Source: Hyphomicrobiales bacterium
GTDB lineage: Bacteria > Pseudomonadota > Alphaproteobacteria > Rhizobiales > Rhizobiaceae
DNA length: 64,000 nucleotides
Direction: 5' to 3'
NCBI GenBank assembly: GCA_026400435.1
Contig: JAPLOZ010000085.1
Span: forward strand, 92,717 to 156,716
Shown one piece after another: positions 43,107 through 55,161 of the stretch. A program made the translations under genes and the position numbers. Each line of letters begins with the position of its first letter. Within the stretch, counting starts at the first letter, position 1. The notes under the pieces are model-generated. The model ran no database searches. It was given only the letters and a program-made list of their open reading frames with translations, and was not told the origin of the DNA.

Positions 43107-43880
43107 CTACTGGCCTAGCGACGCGCGCACCGCGGTCAGCAAAGCATCCGATCCTAGTTTCATGACGGTCTGCTCCGAGCCCATCGCCAGAAACTGGTAG
43201 CCCATGGCGACGAAGCGGCCGGCAAGCTTGGGGTCGATCACATAGATGCCGGCATATTTGCCAGCCGCGCGCGCGCGGCCGGCGATCTGCCCCACCGCCT
43301 CCATCATGTCCTCGAGCGTCGCGTTGATGCGTTCGCCGTTGGTCCAGGCGATCGAGAAATCGGACGGGCCGAGAAATATCGCGTCGATACCGGGCGTGGC
43401 CAGAATGCCGTCGAGGATTGCGACTGCGGCACGCGTCTCGATCATGGCGAAGGAGAGCGTGCGCTTGTTGCTCTCGCGCAGCCACTGGGCGTGATCGCCC
43501 TTGCCGTAGCGTGGAAAGCCATAGGTCGGTCCCCACGAGCGCTCTCCGACAGGCGGGTATTTCATCGCGGCGCCGAAGCGCCGCGCGTCCTCGATCGAGT
43601 TGACCATCGGGGCGATCACCGCCTCGGCGCCGAAATCCAGCGCGCGGCTCGCCATGTCGAAACGCCCGACCGGAATTCTCACCAGTGCCGGCTTTTGCGC
43701 ACGCAACACCGGAACGATCGAGCGCAGCACGCTGTCTTCGTTGTGGCCGCCGTGCTGCATGTCCAGCGTCACCGCGTCGAACCCTTGCGCCGCAAGGAGT
43801 TCGACCGTCAGCGCATCGGGCACCCCCGACCACGCGCTGCACACCGTTTCGCCCGCGGCCAACCGACTTTCCAATGACAT
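43107..43880 (-). CDS. HpcH/HpaI family aldolase
   Basis: A 257-residue class II aldolase of the 4-hydroxy-2-oxoheptanedioate type (cleaving or forming a pyruvate aldol). Marks are LDMQHGGHN near residue 40, VRIPVGRFDMASRALDFGAEAVIAPMVNS, the metal-site MIETRAAVA and GIDAIFLGPSDFSIAWT. ATG 43880 has AAGG at the right spacing; GTG at 43889 is an alternative. It converges with ppk2. Exact substrate is not clear. Confidence 0.88.
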   Translation of the reverse strand: MSLESRLAAGETVCSAWSGVPDALTVELLAAQGFDAVTLDMQHGGHNEDSVLRSIVPVLRAQKPALVRIPVGRFDMASRALDFGAEAVIAPMVNSIEDARRFGAAMKYPPVGERSWGPTYGFPRYGKGDHAQWLRESNKRTLSFAMIETRAAVAILDGILATPGIDAIFLGPSDFSIAWTNGERINATLEDMMEAVGQIAGRARAAGKYAGIYVIDPKLAGRFVAMGYQFLAMGSEQTVMKLGSDALLTAVRASLGQ

Positions 43881-43918
43881 CCGCTTCACCTTTCGGCGCT
43901 CGCCCGCCTGCTTTCAAA

Positions 43919-43941
43919 GAAAAACCGCCCTCTCGGGCGGT
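43919..43941 (-). terminator. Terminator of the DUF1476 gene
   Basis: On the minus strand, ACCGCCC and GGGCGGT (43935-43941 with 43924-43930) form a hairpin with a four-base loop, followed by T residues (A-run 43920-43924 on plus). It lies 25 bases after the DUF1476 stop. Confidence 0.8.
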
Positions 43942-43965
43942 TCCGGTCGGCCGGAACAGCCGGCT

Positions 43966-44283
43966 TCAGCTCTTGATCTGCTCGATGGCCTTGGCCATCA
44001 GTTCGTCCATGGTGCGACGTATCTGGTGCTCGGACTGCTCGACGCCGGCGGCATCGAGGTCCGCCTTGACCTTGCGCAGCACGTCGTCATCGCCCGCTTC
44101 GAGAAAATCCGACGCGACGACCTCCTTGGAATAGGCGTCGGCGTCAGGACCCGTCTTGCCCATCTTTTCCGCCGCCCAAAGGCCGAGCAGCTTGTTGCGC
44201 CGGGCCGTCGCCTTGAACCGCTGTTCCTCATCGAGCGCGAATTTGCGCTCGAATCCCTTTTCGCGGTCTGAAAAGTCGCTCAT
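43966..44283 (-). CDS. DUF1476 protein (F1-ATPase zeta-inhibitor family)
   Basis: A 105-residue helical protein with the DUF1476 pattern: MSDFSDREKGFERKFALDEE then KATARRNKLLGLWAAEKMG. In Paracoccus the zeta subunit of this family inhibits the F1Fo-ATPase, its N-terminus binding the catalytic sector. Rhizobial members are often weaker inhibitors. GGAGG sits ahead of the ATG. It is divergent from purC. Confidence 0.9.
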   Translation of the reverse strand: MSDFSDREKGFERKFALDEEQRFKATARRNKLLGLWAAEKMGKTGPDADAYSKEVVASDFLEAGDDDVLRKVKADLDAAGVEQSEHQIRRTMDELMAKAIEQIKS

Positions 44284-44541
44284 CTAAATCCTCCGGATGG
44301 GTGGCGGTCGTCAGACCGGATATGGTGGCTGACTGCACAAACCAAAAGGTCGCGCCGGGGTCAATACGGGTCAAGGATGCTGCGGTGCGGTATTTCGCTG
44401 CGGAAAGCGGTTGATCGGCCCGATTGCTGATTGAGCAAGTGGGGCGATTCGGATAGACCGGCATTGAACCATGCGGTCGAGACACTATTTTCGTCCGGCC
44501 GTTCGGTTGTAGCCGCCGGCCCGAGAAATCCAGGAAATCCG

Positions 44542-45336
44542 ATGAAAAACCGCCGCCGAATCTACGAAGGCAAGGCCAAGATCCTCTATGAGGGACCGGA
44601 GCCCGGCACGCTGATCCAGTTTTTCAAGGATGACGCAACGGCGTTCAATAAAAAGAAACATGAAGTCGTCGACGGCAAAGGTGTGCTGAACAATCGCATC
44701 TCCGAGCACATTTTCAACCATCTGAACAAGATGGGAATCCCGACCCACTTCATCCGCCGCCTCAACATGCGCGAGCAGCTCATCAAGGAAGTCGAGATAA
44801 TCCCGCTCGAGGTGGTGGTGCGCAACGTCGCGGCCGGTTCGCTCTCCAAGCGCCTCGGCATCGAGGAAGGCACCGTGCTGCCGCGGTCGATCATCGAATT
44901 CTACTACAAGGCCGACGCGCTCGACGATCCAATGGTCTCGGAAGAGCACATCACAGCATTCGGCTGGGCGAGCCCGCAGGAAATCGACGACATCATGGCG
45001 CTCGCCATCCGCGTCAACGACTTCCTTTCCGGTCTCTTCCTGGGCGTCGGCATCCAGCTTGTCGACTTCAAGATCGAATGCGGCCGGCTCTACGAAGGCG
45101 ACATGATGCGCATCGTGGTCGCCGACGAGATCTCCCCCGACTCCTGCCGCCTCTGGGACGTGGCGACGCAGGACAAGCTCGACAAGGACCGGTTCCGGCG
45201 CGACATGGGCGGTCTTGTCGAGGCCTACCAGGAAGTGGCGCGTCGCCTCGGCATCATGAACGAGAACGAGCCGCCGCGCCCGACCGGCCCGGTGCTGGTC
45301 GCTTCGGGCGACGGCCGCCGCGGCAAGCCGCACTGA
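44542..45336 (+). CDS. purC: Phosphoribosylaminoimidazole-succinocarboxamide synthase
   Basis: A 264-residue SAICAR synthase (EC 6.3.2.6) that joins aspartate to CAIR. Marks are [41 protein letters not shown] and [34 protein letters not shown] 44542 with AGGAAA upstream is preferred over the open frame to 44431. It leads the purC-purS set, with purS 27 bases downstream. The C-terminal tail ([16 protein letters not shown]) extends past the usual end. Confidence 0.96.
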   Translation: MKNRRRIYEGKAKILYEGPEPGTLIQFFKDDATAFNKKKHEVVDGKGVLNNRISEHIFNHLNKMGIPTHFIRRLNMREQLIKEVEIIPLEVVVRNVAAGSLSKRLGIEEGTVLPRSIIEFYYKADALDDPMVSEEHITAFGWASPQEIDDIMALAIRVNDFLSGLFLGVGIQLVDFKIECGRLYEGDMMRIVVADEISPDSCRLWDVATQDKLDKDRFRRDMGGLVEAYQEVARRLGIMNENEPPRPTGPVLVASGDGRRGKPH

Positions 45337-45363
45337 TTCCAGACGAAACGGAGCGTTTCCAGC

Positions 45364-45612
45364 GTGATAAAAGCCCGCGTCACCGTGACACTCAAGAACG
45401 GCGTGCTCGACCCGCAGGGCAAGGCGATCGAGCATGCCCTGACGGGTCTGGGCTTCGACGGTGTGGGCTCGGTCCGCCAGGGCAAGGTGTTTGACCTGGA
45501 ATTGCAGGCGACGGACAAGGCGAAGGCCGAAGCCGAACTCAAGGCGATGTGCGAGAAGCTGCTGACCAACACCGTCATCGAAAACTACGCCATAACCCTT
45601 CCATCCACTTAA
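45364..45612 (+). CDS. purS: FGAM synthase PurS subunit
   Basis: A predicted 82-residue small subunit of phosphoribosylformylglycinamidine synthase. It bridges PurL and PurQ in the three-part enzyme. The sequence KARVTVTLKNGVLDPQGKAIEHALTGLGF is the family hallmark. The start is GTG at 45364 behind GGAG. In most alphaproteobacteria purS and purQ are adjacent; here an acyltransferase gene lies between them. Confidence 0.94.
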   Translation: MIKARVTVTLKNGVLDPQGKAIEHALTGLGFDGVGSVRQGKVFDLELQATDKAKAEAELKAMCEKLLTNTVIENYAITLPST

Positions 45613-45706
45613 ATCCCGGCCGTAGGCTCAATCTTTACCTTATCGCTTAACGCAGTTTGCGCGCTTTCCCGATAGATTCCGGGCACAAGCAAATGCGAGC
45701 GAGACG

Positions 45707-46783
45707 ATGAGCGAAGCACGCCGGTACGATTGGGTCGACGCCGCCAAGGGGCTGTCGATCATCCTCGTCGTGATGATGTACGCAGCCTACAATGTCGGCA
45801 AATATACCGGCGAAGTGGGCGTGCTCCACTACGTCATTGGCTTCGCCACACCCTTCCGGATGCCTGAGTTCTTCCTGATTTCGGGGCTTTTCCTGTCGCA
45901 GGTCATCCAGCGCGAATGGCGGCGCTATGCCGACCGCCGGGTCGTCCACTATCTGTACTTTTACTTCCTGTGGGTCGCGATCGACTATGTGCTGAAGGTC
46001 GGCATCGCCGGACGCGACATCCCCGGCGTGTTTTCCGGCATCGCTTTCGCCATCGTCCAGCCATACGGGGTGCTGTGGTTCATCTACATGCTCGCGGTCT
46101 TCAGCTTCGTGACGAAGCTCGCCTGGCAGGCAAAGCTGCCGCATTGGCTGGTAATCGCGGTTGCTGCGGCGCTGCAGATGGCGCAGATCGAATCGCCGAG
46201 CTACGCGGTCACCCAGTTCTGCGCCCATTTCGTCTTCTTCTATCTCGGCTACGCCGGCTCGCGCTATGTGTTCCAGATCGTCGACGCCGCTTCCCGGCGG
46301 CCTGCGCTCGCGTGGGGTGCGCTGGCGATCTGGGCGCTTGCCGAAGCCTTCCTTGTCTTCTGGCCGGACGGTCATCCGGAGCCGATGGAGATGCATATGG
46401 GGCTCGCCGCCTTCCCGCCGCTGCATCTGGTGCTCGCCGTCGCCGGCTCGATCGCGCTGTGCGTGCTTGGCTCCCTGCTGATGCGACTGCCCTATACGAA
46501 CTGGCTGCGCTGGCTGGGCGAGCACTCCATCGTCGTCTATCTGTCCTTCACGCTGCCAATGTCGGCTGTGCGCATCATTGCGATGAAGTCGGGAATCCTC
46601 ACCGGGACAAGCGCGCTCAGCGTGGTGGTCCTTGCGGTATCCTTGGCCGCGCCGGTCGTGTTCTATCTCCTGATCAAGCGGTTCAAGGTGGGCGAATTCC
46701 TGTTCGAGCGGCCCGCCTGGGCGCATATTCCAGGCACGCTTGGCAGCACCGATAAGAACCTCGCCGTCAGGCCCGCGCAGTAG
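45707..46783 (+). CDS. Acyltransferase 3 family membrane protein
   Basis: A 358-residue inner-membrane protein with about ten hydrophobic segments. The opening RYDWVDAAKGLSIILVV and the FRMPEFFLISGLFLS motif are typical of OafA/NodX-like acyltransferase 3 proteins, which O-acylate surface sugars or other carriers. It is located between purS and purQ on the same strand. No link to purine metabolism is apparent, so the insertion is of interest. Confidence 0.85.
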   Translation: MSEARRYDWVDAAKGLSIILVVMMYAAYNVGKYTGEVGVLHYVIGFATPFRMPEFFLISGLFLSQVIQREWRRYADRRVVHYLYFYFLWVAIDYVLKVGIAGRDIPGVFSGIAFAIVQPYGVLWFIYMLAVFSFVTKLAWQAKLPHWLVIAVAAALQMAQIESPSYAVTQFCAHFVFFYLGYAGSRYVFQIVDAASRRPALAWGALAIWALAEAFLVFWPDGHPEPMEMHMGLAAFPPLHLVLAVAGSIALCVLGSLLMRLPYTNWLRWLGEHSIVVYLSFTLPMSAVRIIAMKSGILTGTSALSVVVLAVSLAAPVVFYLLIKRFKVGEFLFERPAWAHIPGTLGSTDKNLAVRPAQ

Positions 46784-46897
46784 CGCTGCGCGCATCCGCG
46801 AACTTTTCGAGGATCTTTGGCGATAGCGCTCGCGATCCGCGGCGCTTTCGGGTAATCAGCGCAAGGTGACGTTCACCCATTGCGACTCGCACCGCTC

Positions 46898-47578
46898 ATG
46901 AGATCAGCCGTAGTCCTCCTTCCAGGCCTCAACCGCGACCGCGACATGATCGCGGCGCTGACCAAGATTTCCGGCAAGGCGCCCGTCACCGTTTGGCAGA
47001 CGGACACCGAAATCCCCGACGTGGACCTCATCGCTATTCCCGGCGGCTTCTCGTTCGGCGACTATCTGCGCTGCGGAGCCATCGCCGCCCGCATGCCGGT
47101 GATGCGCGCCATCGCCGAAAAGGCGGCAAAGGGCGTGCAGGTCGTCGGCGTCTGCAACGGCTTCCAGATTCTCGTCGAGGCCGGACTGCTGCCCGGCGCG
47201 CTGATGCGCAACACCTCGCTGAAGTTCGTCTGCCGCGAAGTGAAGTTGCAGGTCGCCAATGCCAACACCGCCTTCACGCGCAATTATGCGCCCGGCCAGA
47301 TCATCCGGGCGCCGGTGGCCCACCATGACGGCAACTATTTCGCCGACGCCGAAACGTTGAACCGCATCGAGGGCGGGGGACAGGTCGTCTTCCGCTATGC
47401 CGAGGGCACCAATCCGAACGGCTCGATCAACGACATCGCAGGCATCATCAATGCCGGCGGCAATGTCCTTGGCCTCATGCCGCATCCGGAAAACCTGATC
47501 GAGGCCGCGCATGGCGGTTCCGACGGCCGCGCCTTGTTTGAAAGCGCGCTCGGCATGACTTCGCGCGCAGCCGCCTGA
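46898..47578 (+). CDS. purQ: FGAM synthase PurQ (glutaminase) subunit
   Basis: A 226-residue class I glutamine amidotransferase that supplies ammonia to PurL. The nucleophile is Cys86 in VVGVCNGFQ, and the catalytic His/Glu lie in [11 protein letters not shown]. The region [12 protein letters not shown] is also typical. ATG 46898 starts [16 protein letters not shown], the family N-terminus. It is followed by a lipoprotein gene and then purL. Confidence 0.96.
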   Translation: MRSAVVLLPGLNRDRDMIAALTKISGKAPVTVWQTDTEIPDVDLIAIPGGFSFGDYLRCGAIAARMPVMRAIAEKAAKGVQVVGVCNGFQILVEAGLLPGALMRNTSLKFVCREVKLQVANANTAFTRNYAPGQIIRAPVAHHDGNYFADAETLNRIEGGGQVVFRYAEGTNPNGSINDIAGIINAGGNVLGLMPHPENLIEAAHGGSDGRALFESALGMTSRAAA

Positions 47579-47646
47579 AACAACAATTCCCATTCGCGCA
47601 GCGCTGAGCCACCATGCCTGGCAAGCTGGGCGATTCGAGAGGACGC

Positions 47647-48060
47647 ATGACAAGAACCATCTTAGCCGTCGCCGGCCTTACGGCCTCGCTGATCGCGCTC
47701 TCGGCCTGCCAGTCGGACAAGCAGCCGGCAAATCCCGGCGGGTCGGGCAAGAGCGCATCGCTTCGCGTCATGGAACAGGTCGCTATAGCCGCCCACAAAT
47801 GCTGGATCGCCAGCAAGGATCCGGCATTCAAGAATTACAGCATGGCCAACGAGTTGAACAATTTCGGCGGCACGCCGCGCTTCCTGCTTGTTCCGAAGAA
47901 CAATTACGGTGGCAAACCGCTGCTGGTCGTTCAGGCGCGCGGCCAGTCAAATCAGGTCGAGGTGTTCGGCCCCATGATGGACGGCCCGAACGGGTCGCGC
48001 GTCGGCAGCGATATCGGCCGCTGGAAATCGGGCGACGCCAGTTGCGGCGCGGCCGCCTGA
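47647..48060 (+). CDS. Putative lipoprotein
   Basis: A 137-residue protein with a lipoprotein signal: MTRTILAVAGLTASLIALSAC, lipobox LSAC with the modified Cys21, then a Gln/Ser/Asn-rich start. The mature domain has two cysteines (HKCW, SCGAAA), perhaps a disulfide. I recognise no named family. It lies between purQ and purL on the same strand, a position that seems unrelated to purine synthesis. Confidence 0.82.
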   Translation: MTRTILAVAGLTASLIALSACQSDKQPANPGGSGKSASLRVMEQVAIAAHKCWIASKDPAFKNYSMANELNNFGGTPRFLLVPKNNYGGKPLLVVQARGQSNQVEVFGPMMDGPNGSRVGSDIGRWKSGDASCGAAA

Positions 48061-48276
48061 TCGCGGGAGTGCAACCTGGGCGGCCCTGCAAGCAGGTCGC
48101 GCCGTCGGCGAATTGGCCGAGCAATACCAACTCTCATGAACCCATCCGCGACTGACCTGTAGATTATCGGCGCAAAGGCTGCATTTTTCTTCGCAGTGCG
48201 GTATGAGCCGGCGCGCGCTTGGGCTATGGATGCCCGGCGCGCCTCTCCCCGTTTCTTTCGGAGCCGACAGCAAACG

Positions 48277-50504
<2,228 letters not shown>

Positions 50505-50519
50505 GCGGAGACCTTTTGC

Positions 50520-50753
50520 ATGGCGATGGATGCGCACGAGATCGAGAAACTGATCAAGGAAGGCATTCCGGACGCCAGGGTCACGATCCGCGACCTCGCC
50601 GGCGACGGCGACCACTATGCGGCTGAAGTCGTCGCCGAAAGCTTTCGCGGCAAGAGCCGCGTCCAGCAGCACCAGATGGTCTACAATGCGCTGCAGGGCA
50701 ACATGGGCGGCGTCCTGCATGCGCTCGCCCTCCAGACCAGCGTACCGGACTGA
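50520..50753 (+). CDS. bolA: BolA/IbaG family protein
   Basis: A 77-residue BolA-fold protein that partners with monothiol glutaredoxins to hold or pass a 2Fe-2S cluster. It shows AMDAHEIEKLIKEGIPDA, a conserved His in GDGDHYAAEVV and SRVQQHQMVYNAL. It starts 15 bases after purL and lies near grxD, the usual partner, with a small basic protein between. Confidence 0.9.
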   Translation: MAMDAHEIEKLIKEGIPDARVTIRDLAGDGDHYAAEVVAESFRGKSRVQQHQMVYNALQGNMGGVLHALALQTSVPD

Positions 50754-50756
50754 GCG

Positions 50757-50972
50757 ATGTCGGCGATTAGTGATTTCGTCAAAGGCGTCGTGGTCGATGT
50801 GCTTCAGGACCTCCTGAAGAAGCCGTCGAGCAAGCGCGCCAAGCGACGTAAGGGAACGGCAACCACCTCTGCCGCCAAGCGCAAAACCGCCAAGTCATCG
50901 CCCGCCAAGCGCCAGACCAGCCGCAAGAGCACGGTCAGGACGCGCTCCAAGGCCAAGCAGCGCGCTTACTGA
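50757..50972 (+). CDS. Small lysine/arginine-rich protein
   Basis: A predicted 71-residue protein. Residues 1-22 (MSAISDFVKGVVVDVLQDLL) look like an amphipathic helix; the rest is a run of Lys/Arg/Ser/Thr/Ala repeats (KRAKRRKGT, SPAKRQTSR, SKAKQRA), like histone H1-tail type bacterial proteins. It starts three bases after the bolA stop, so it is co-transcribed. It may bind nucleic acid or membrane; this is inference. Confidence 0.65.
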   Translation: MSAISDFVKGVVVDVLQDLLKKPSSKRAKRRKGTATTSAAKRKTAKSSPAKRQTSRKSTVRTRSKAKQRAY

Positions 50973-51760
50973 CCCTCCGCTGCCGGCTTCACCCTGACCG
51001 CAAGTATCGGCCCGGCCGGATAGCCGCCGCCGACCAGATACTTCTTGCCGTCGTGCAGCGCCGAAATCGCTCCGTCGAAAAACAGAGCGTTCCTGATGCC
51101 GAGCGAATCGCGAAACAGCCGCGCGAAGCTGCCAAGGCTGACGGGTTGGCGCGAGATCGCAAAGACCACATGCCTGCCGCCGTTCGTGCCGACGCCGTTC
51201 CGGATGTAGCGCGAGGCGCCATTCTCCTCGAAGCGCGGATGCAGTTTGCCGTCGATCACCAGCATCGGGCCAGACTGCGTTGCCAGCTTCGGCCTGATTC
51301 CACTGGCGGCGTAGGCGGTCGTTTCGAGCACGCCGGCATTGCCGCTCTCATCGACGTAGAAGACCCCGTTCGGCTTCATGAAGAAGTTGCCCGGCGCGTC
51401 CGAGCGGTTGAGCGGAGATTGTTCCACGCCGTCCTCGACATGGAGCCCGACCGGCGTCATGTCCTCGTGATACATGCCGGCATTCATAGCAAAGACGAAC
51501 GGCTCGACTGCCGCAAGGGCAGCTAGGCCGCCGAAGGGCTTGCCTGTAGCGTCGGCGCGGCGAAGTGCCAAGTCGTACCCGTCAAGATAGACCTCGCAGA
51601 CAATGTAGGGAACCGCCTCGAAAGCCATTTCCCGGCAGGTTTCAGGCAGGTACTCCGGCGGCTTCTTCAGTTCAGGTGGCGGCATCGGCCGCCTCCACCA
51701 CCAAGCAAGCAGGGCTGCGGCCGTCGCGATGAAAAGAACCGTCCAGAACCATCTTTTCAT
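50966..51760 (-). CDS. Phosphodiester glycosidase-type (NAGPA/DUF2233) protein
   Basis: A 264-residue membrane-anchored protein with an N-terminal transmembrane segment (WFWTVLFIATAAALLAWWW) and a periplasmic NAGPA-like domain. Marks are FVFAMNAGMYHEDMTPVGLHVEDG, PNGVFYVDESG, and the late FFDGAISALH. Mammalian members are phosphodiester alpha-GlcNAcases; bacterial ones probably act on cell-wall or surface glycan phosphodiesters. It overlaps the convergent basic protein gene by seven bases. Confidence 0.88.
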   Translation of the reverse strand: MKRWFWTVLFIATAAALLAWWWRRPMPPPELKKPPEYLPETCREMAFEAVPYIVCEVYLDGYDLALRRADATGKPFGGLAALAAVEPFVFAMNAGMYHEDMTPVGLHVEDGVEQSPLNRSDAPGNFFMKPNGVFYVDESGNAGVLETTAYAASGIRPKLATQSGPMLVIDGKLHPRFEENGASRYIRNGVGTNGGRHVVFAISRQPVSLGSFARLFRDSLGIRNALFFDGAISALHDGKKYLVGGGYPAGPILAVRVKPAAEGQ

Positions 51761-51914
51761 GATGTATCGCTGGCACTCTTTGTGAAACTGGCGGGGTCAC
51801 GGCGATCCGCGTTTGCAGCCTTGCAACCCGTTCGCGTCTTGTTTCGGGTCGCCAGTGGGTTTATTTGATTGTCATGTTTCGAGCCCGACTCCCACGGGCA
51901 TGAAAGGATCAGCG

Positions 51915-52247
51915 ATGACAGGAATCAGCGAATACATCGACAGCGAGGTCAAGGGCAACGACGTGGTGCTGTTCATGAAAGGCACCCCCGGCTTCCCGCA
52001 GTGCGGCTTCTCGGGACAGGTCGTGCAGATCCTCGATTATCTCGGCGTAGACTATAAGGGCGTGAACATCCTCACTTCAAACGACCTGCGTCAGGGCATC
52101 AAGGACTACTCCAACTGGCCAACCATTCCGCAGTTGTACCTGAAGGGCGAGTTCGTCGGAGGCTGCGACATCATCCGCGAGATGTTCCAGTCGGGCGAGT
52201 TGCAGTCGCTGTTCGGCGAAAAGGGCGTGACCGTAAAGGCTGCCTGA
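51915..52247 (+). CDS. grxD: Monothiol glutaredoxin (Grx4 type)
   Basis: A 110-residue glutaredoxin with the CGFS active site (FPQCGFSGQ, Cys30) that binds a 2Fe-2S cluster with glutathione and donates it in iron-sulfur assembly. The segment [24 protein letters not shown] is conserved. ATG 51915 has AAGGATC upstream; the open frame to 51813 is rejected. BolA upstream is its likely partner. A strong terminator follows. Confidence 0.95.
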   Translation: MTGISEYIDSEVKGNDVVLFMKGTPGFPQCGFSGQVVQILDYLGVDYKGVNILTSNDLRQGIKDYSNWPTIPQLYLKGEFVGGCDIIREMFQSGELQSLFGEKGVTVKAA

Positions 52248-52291
52248 CCTTACACCACTTTCGTGCATCGATTTGGGGGCGTCTGCCATTG

Positions 52292-52321
52292 AATGCGCCG
52301 GCATCCGGCGCATTTCTTTTT
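52292..52321 (+). terminator. Rho-independent terminator of grxD
   Basis: AATGCGCCGG (52292-52301) pairs perfectly with CCGGCGCATT (52305-52314) around a three-base loop; the T-rich tract TTTCTTTTT follows to 52321. It lies 44 bases after the grxD stop. Confidence 0.88.
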
Positions 52322-52337
52322 CAATTGGAATTGACGC

Positions 52338-53591
52338 ATGGATCAGCACCCCGCACCCGCAGCAAAGACTTTCAAGCTGAGCATTCCACGCTGGGAGCTC
52401 ATCGCGCTTGCTGCCGCCCTGATGGCACTCAACGCTCTGGCCATCGACATCATGCTGCCCGGCCTTCAGCAGATCGGCGCCAGCCTGGGCGTCGAGAACG
52501 AAAACCACCGGCAATATGTTATCTCGGCCTACATCGCAGCCTTCGGCCTCGCCCAGCTCTTCTATGGACCGCTTTCGGATCGATTCGGTCGGCGCCCGCC
52601 CCTGCTGTTCGGGCTTGCCGTCTATGTAGCCGCGGCGCTCGGCTGCGCCTTCGCGCCCAGCTTTACCACGCTGCTTGTCCTGCGGTTCCTTCAGGGGCTC
52701 GGCGCGGCGGCAACCCGTGTCATCACCGTCTCGATCATCCGCGATGTGTTCGGCGGCCGCGCCATGGCGGAGGTCATGTCGCTGGTGTTCATGGTTTTCA
52801 TGGTCATACCGGTGGTTGCGCCAGGCATCGGCCAGGTCGTCATGCTTTTTTCCGAATGGCATACGATATTCGTGATCATGGCGCTGATCGCCTTGCTCTT
52901 CACCGTCTGGGCAGCGATCCGCCTTCCGGAGACGCTGCATCCCCAGTACCGGCGTGCCTTCAACCTGCGCACGATCTTCGACGGCTTCCGCATCGTTCTG
53001 ACCAATCGCATTTCGCTCTGCTACATGCTGGCGACCACGGCGATCTTCGGCGCATTGTTCGGCTTCATCAATTCTGCGCAGCAGGTCTATGTGGGCATAT
53101 ACGGTCTCGGAGTCTGGTTCCCGGTCATATTCGCCTGCGTCGCCGGCATGATGGCCGTCTCCTCATTCGTCAATTCCCGCCTTGTCGGGCGCTTCGGCAT
53201 GCGCAAGCTGTCGCACGGCGCGCTGGTCGGCTTCATTGCGGTGACAACCGTCTGGTTCGTCCTTTCGTTGTTCGGGCAGCTGCCGATCTATGTCTTCGTA
53301 CCGTTGTTCGCCGCGGCGATGCTGCAGTTCGGCTGGATCGGCTCGAACTTCAATTCGATCGCCATGGAGCCGCTAGGCCACCTCGCCGGAACCGCGTCGT
53401 CGGTCCAGGGCTTTACGCAAACGGTGGGCGGTGGGCTGATCGGCGCCACGATCGGCCAGCTTTTCGACGGCACCACGACACCGCTCGCGGCGGGCTTCTG
53501 CAGCGTATCGATCGCAGCCCTGATTTTCGTGCTCATAGCTGAACGCGGCAAGCTGTTCCACGCACACAGTCAGCCAAAAGTCACCGGTTGA
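52338..53591 (+). CDS. Bcr/CflA-type MFS drug efflux transporter
   Basis: A 417-residue inner-membrane transporter with about 12 hydrophobic segments, typical of the DHA1 Bcr/CflA group. Marks are [18 protein letters not shown] in helix 1, [17 protein letters not shown] (motif A) and [25 protein letters not shown] in helices 4-5. The drug range is unknown. It converges on ttcA with an 11-base overlap of the coding ends. Confidence 0.92.
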   Translation: MDQHPAPAAKTFKLSIPRWELIALAAALMALNALAIDIMLPGLQQIGASLGVENENHRQYVISAYIAAFGLAQLFYGPLSDRFGRRPPLLFGLAVYVAAALGCAFAPSFTTLLVLRFLQGLGAAATRVITVSIIRDVFGGRAMAEVMSLVFMVFMVIPVVAPGIGQVVMLFSEWHTIFVIMALIALLFTVWAAIRLPETLHPQYRRAFNLRTIFDGFRIVLTNRISLCYMLATTAIFGALFGFINSAQQVYVGIYGLGVWFPVIFACVAGMMAVSSFVNSRLVGRFGMRKLSHGALVGFIAVTTVWFVLSLFGQLPIYVFVPLFAAAMLQFGWIGSNFNSIAMEPLGHLAGTASSVQGFTQTVGGGLIGATIGQLFDGTTTPLAAGFCSVSIAALIFVLIAERGKLFHAHSQPKVTG

Positions 53592-54444
53592 GCTGGCCGC
53601 CGGCGGCAAGTCCGGTAAAATCGAAGAGCGTCCGGTCCAGCAGGTGTGACGGCCGCGCATTCGCGAGCGCCCGCATCATGGTGTCCTTGCGGCCGGGCAT
53701 GCGGGCCTCAATATCCGCCAGCATCGCCTTCATGGCGTTGCGCTGCAGCCCGTCCTGGCTGCCGCAGAGATCGCAGGGGATGATCGGGAACCGCATTGCC
53801 TCAGCGAATTTCTCGAGATCGGCTTCGGCGCAGAAGCTCAGCGGTCTTAACACCAGCAGATCGCCCTCGTCGTTGAGCAGCTTGGGCGGCATCGCCGCCA
53901 GCCTGCCGCCGTGGAAGAGGTTCATGAAGAACGTCTCAAGGATGTCCTCGCGGTGGTGGCCAAGCACCAGCGATGAACAGCCCTCCTCCCGCGCAATCCG
54001 ATAGAGATTGCCGCGCCTGAGCCGCGAGCAGAGCGAGCAATAGGTTTTGCCCTCCGCGATCGTGTCGGTGACCACCGAATAGGTGTCGCGGTATTCGATG
54101 CGGTGCACGACGCCATGCCGCGTGAGGAATTCGGGCAGGATGTGCTTTGGAAAATTCGGTTGCCCCTGGTCGAGATTGCAGGCCAGCAGATCGACCGGCA
54201 GCAGGCCGCGCCATTTCAGATCGAGCAGGATGGCGAGCAGGCCGTAGGAGTCCTTGCCGCCCGACAGCGCAACCAGCCAGCGATCGCCCGGATTGACCAT
54301 GGCAAACTGTTCTATGGCCTCGCGCGTCTGGCGCACCAGCCGCTTGCGCAGCTTGTTGAAACCGACCGAGGACGGTACGTCCTGGAACATCGCGTGCCCG
54401 GCCCCCTCGGACGGGACGGCAACAGGCTCCGGCATCACGTTCAT
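53581..54444 (-). CDS. ttcA: tRNA 2-thiocytidine synthetase TtcA
   Basis: A 287-residue enzyme that thiolates C32 of tRNA. The PP-loop is [10 protein letters not shown] (residues 59-68), and the CxxC motif [10 protein letters not shown] and PCDLC provide iron-sulfur cluster ligands. [21 protein letters not shown] and the late [11 protein letters not shown] are conserved too. The start may be ATG 54444 or Met4. Separated from the upstream rpsD gene by a terminator. Confidence 0.93.
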   Translation of the reverse strand: MNVMPEPVAVPSEGAGHAMFQDVPSSVGFNKLRKRLVRQTREAIEQFAMVNPGDRWLVALSGGKDSYGLLAILLDLKWRGLLPVDLLACNLDQGQPNFPKHILPEFLTRHGVVHRIEYRDTYSVVTDTIAEGKTYCSLCSRLRRGNLYRIAREEGCSSLVLGHHREDILETFFMNLFHGGRLAAMPPKLLNDEGDLLVLRPLSFCAEADLEKFAEAMRFPIIPCDLCGSQDGLQRNAMKAMLADIEARMPGRKDTMMRALANARPSHLLDRTLFDFTGLAAGGQLNR

Positions 54445-54489
54445 CGAGCGGGTTCCTCGTTGCGCCCCGAATAGCGGAGCAGCGCCGCA

Positions 54490-54516
54490 AAGAAAAGGCC
54501 GCCCGAAGGCGGCCTC
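54490..54516 (-). terminator. Rho-independent terminator of rpsD
   Basis: On the minus strand, AGGCCGCC (54515-54508) pairs with GGCGGCCT (54503-54496) around TTCG, followed by TTTTCTTT. It lies about 28 bases after the rpsD stop. Confidence 0.88.
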
Positions 54517-54543
54517 GTCTGCAAGGATGATGCGCCGAACTGG

Positions 54544-55161
54544 TTAGCGCGAGTAGAACTCGACCACCAGGTTCGGTTCCATCTGCACCGCGAACGGCAC
54601 GTCGGCCAGACCCGGAACGCGGGCGAAGGTAGCAACCATCTTGTTGTGATCGACGTCGATGTAGTCCGGCACATCGCGCTCGGCGAGCTGGACGGACTCC
54701 AGAACGATCACCAGTTGCTTCGACTTTTCGCGCACTTCGATCACGTCGCCGGCCTTGCAGCGGAACGAGGCGATGTTGGTGCGGCGGCCGTTCACATTGA
54801 CGTGGCCATGGTTGATGAACTGGCGCGCGGCGAAGATCGTCGGAACGAACTTGGCGCGATATACGACCGCGTCGAGACGGGCCTCCAGCAGGCCGATCAG
54901 GTTCTCGGAGGTGTCGCCCTTGCGGCGATCGGCTTCCTCATAAATCTTGCGGAACTGCTTTTCCGAAACGTCGCCGTAGTGACCCTTCAGCTTCTGCTTG
55001 GCACGAAGCTGCAGGCCGAAGTCGGAAAGCTTGCCCTTGCGGCGCTGGCCGTGCTGGCCGGGGCCGTATTCACGCTTGTTGACCGGAGACTTGGGGCGAC
55101 CCCAGATGTTTTCGCCAAGGCGACGGTCGATCTTGTACTTCGCGGATTCGCGCTTGCTCAT
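54544..55161 (-). CDS. rpsD: Small ribosomal subunit protein uS4
   Basis: A 205-residue ribosomal protein S4, one of the first to bind 16S rRNA. Marks are [51 protein letters not shown], and the S4 RNA-binding domain [32 protein letters not shown]. The start at 55161 follows AGGGA. It is a single gene with its own terminator, as usual in rhizobia. Confidence 0.98.
   Translation of the reverse strand: MSKRESAKYKIDRRLGENIWGRPKSPVNKREYGPGQHGQRRKGKLSDFGLQLRAKQKLKGHYGDVSEKQFRKIYEEADRRKGDTSENLIGLLEARLDAVVYRAKFVPTIFAARQFINHGHVNVNGRRTNIASFRCKAGDVIEVREKSKQLVIVLESVQLAERDVPDYIDVDHNKMVATFARVPGLADVPFAVQMEPNLVVEFYSR

Noticed and set aside
43021..43917. 298-codon minus-strand frame over the aldolase and ppk2 end
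   Set aside because: Wrong frame on the aldolase strand; the aldolase frame carries all the conserved motifs.
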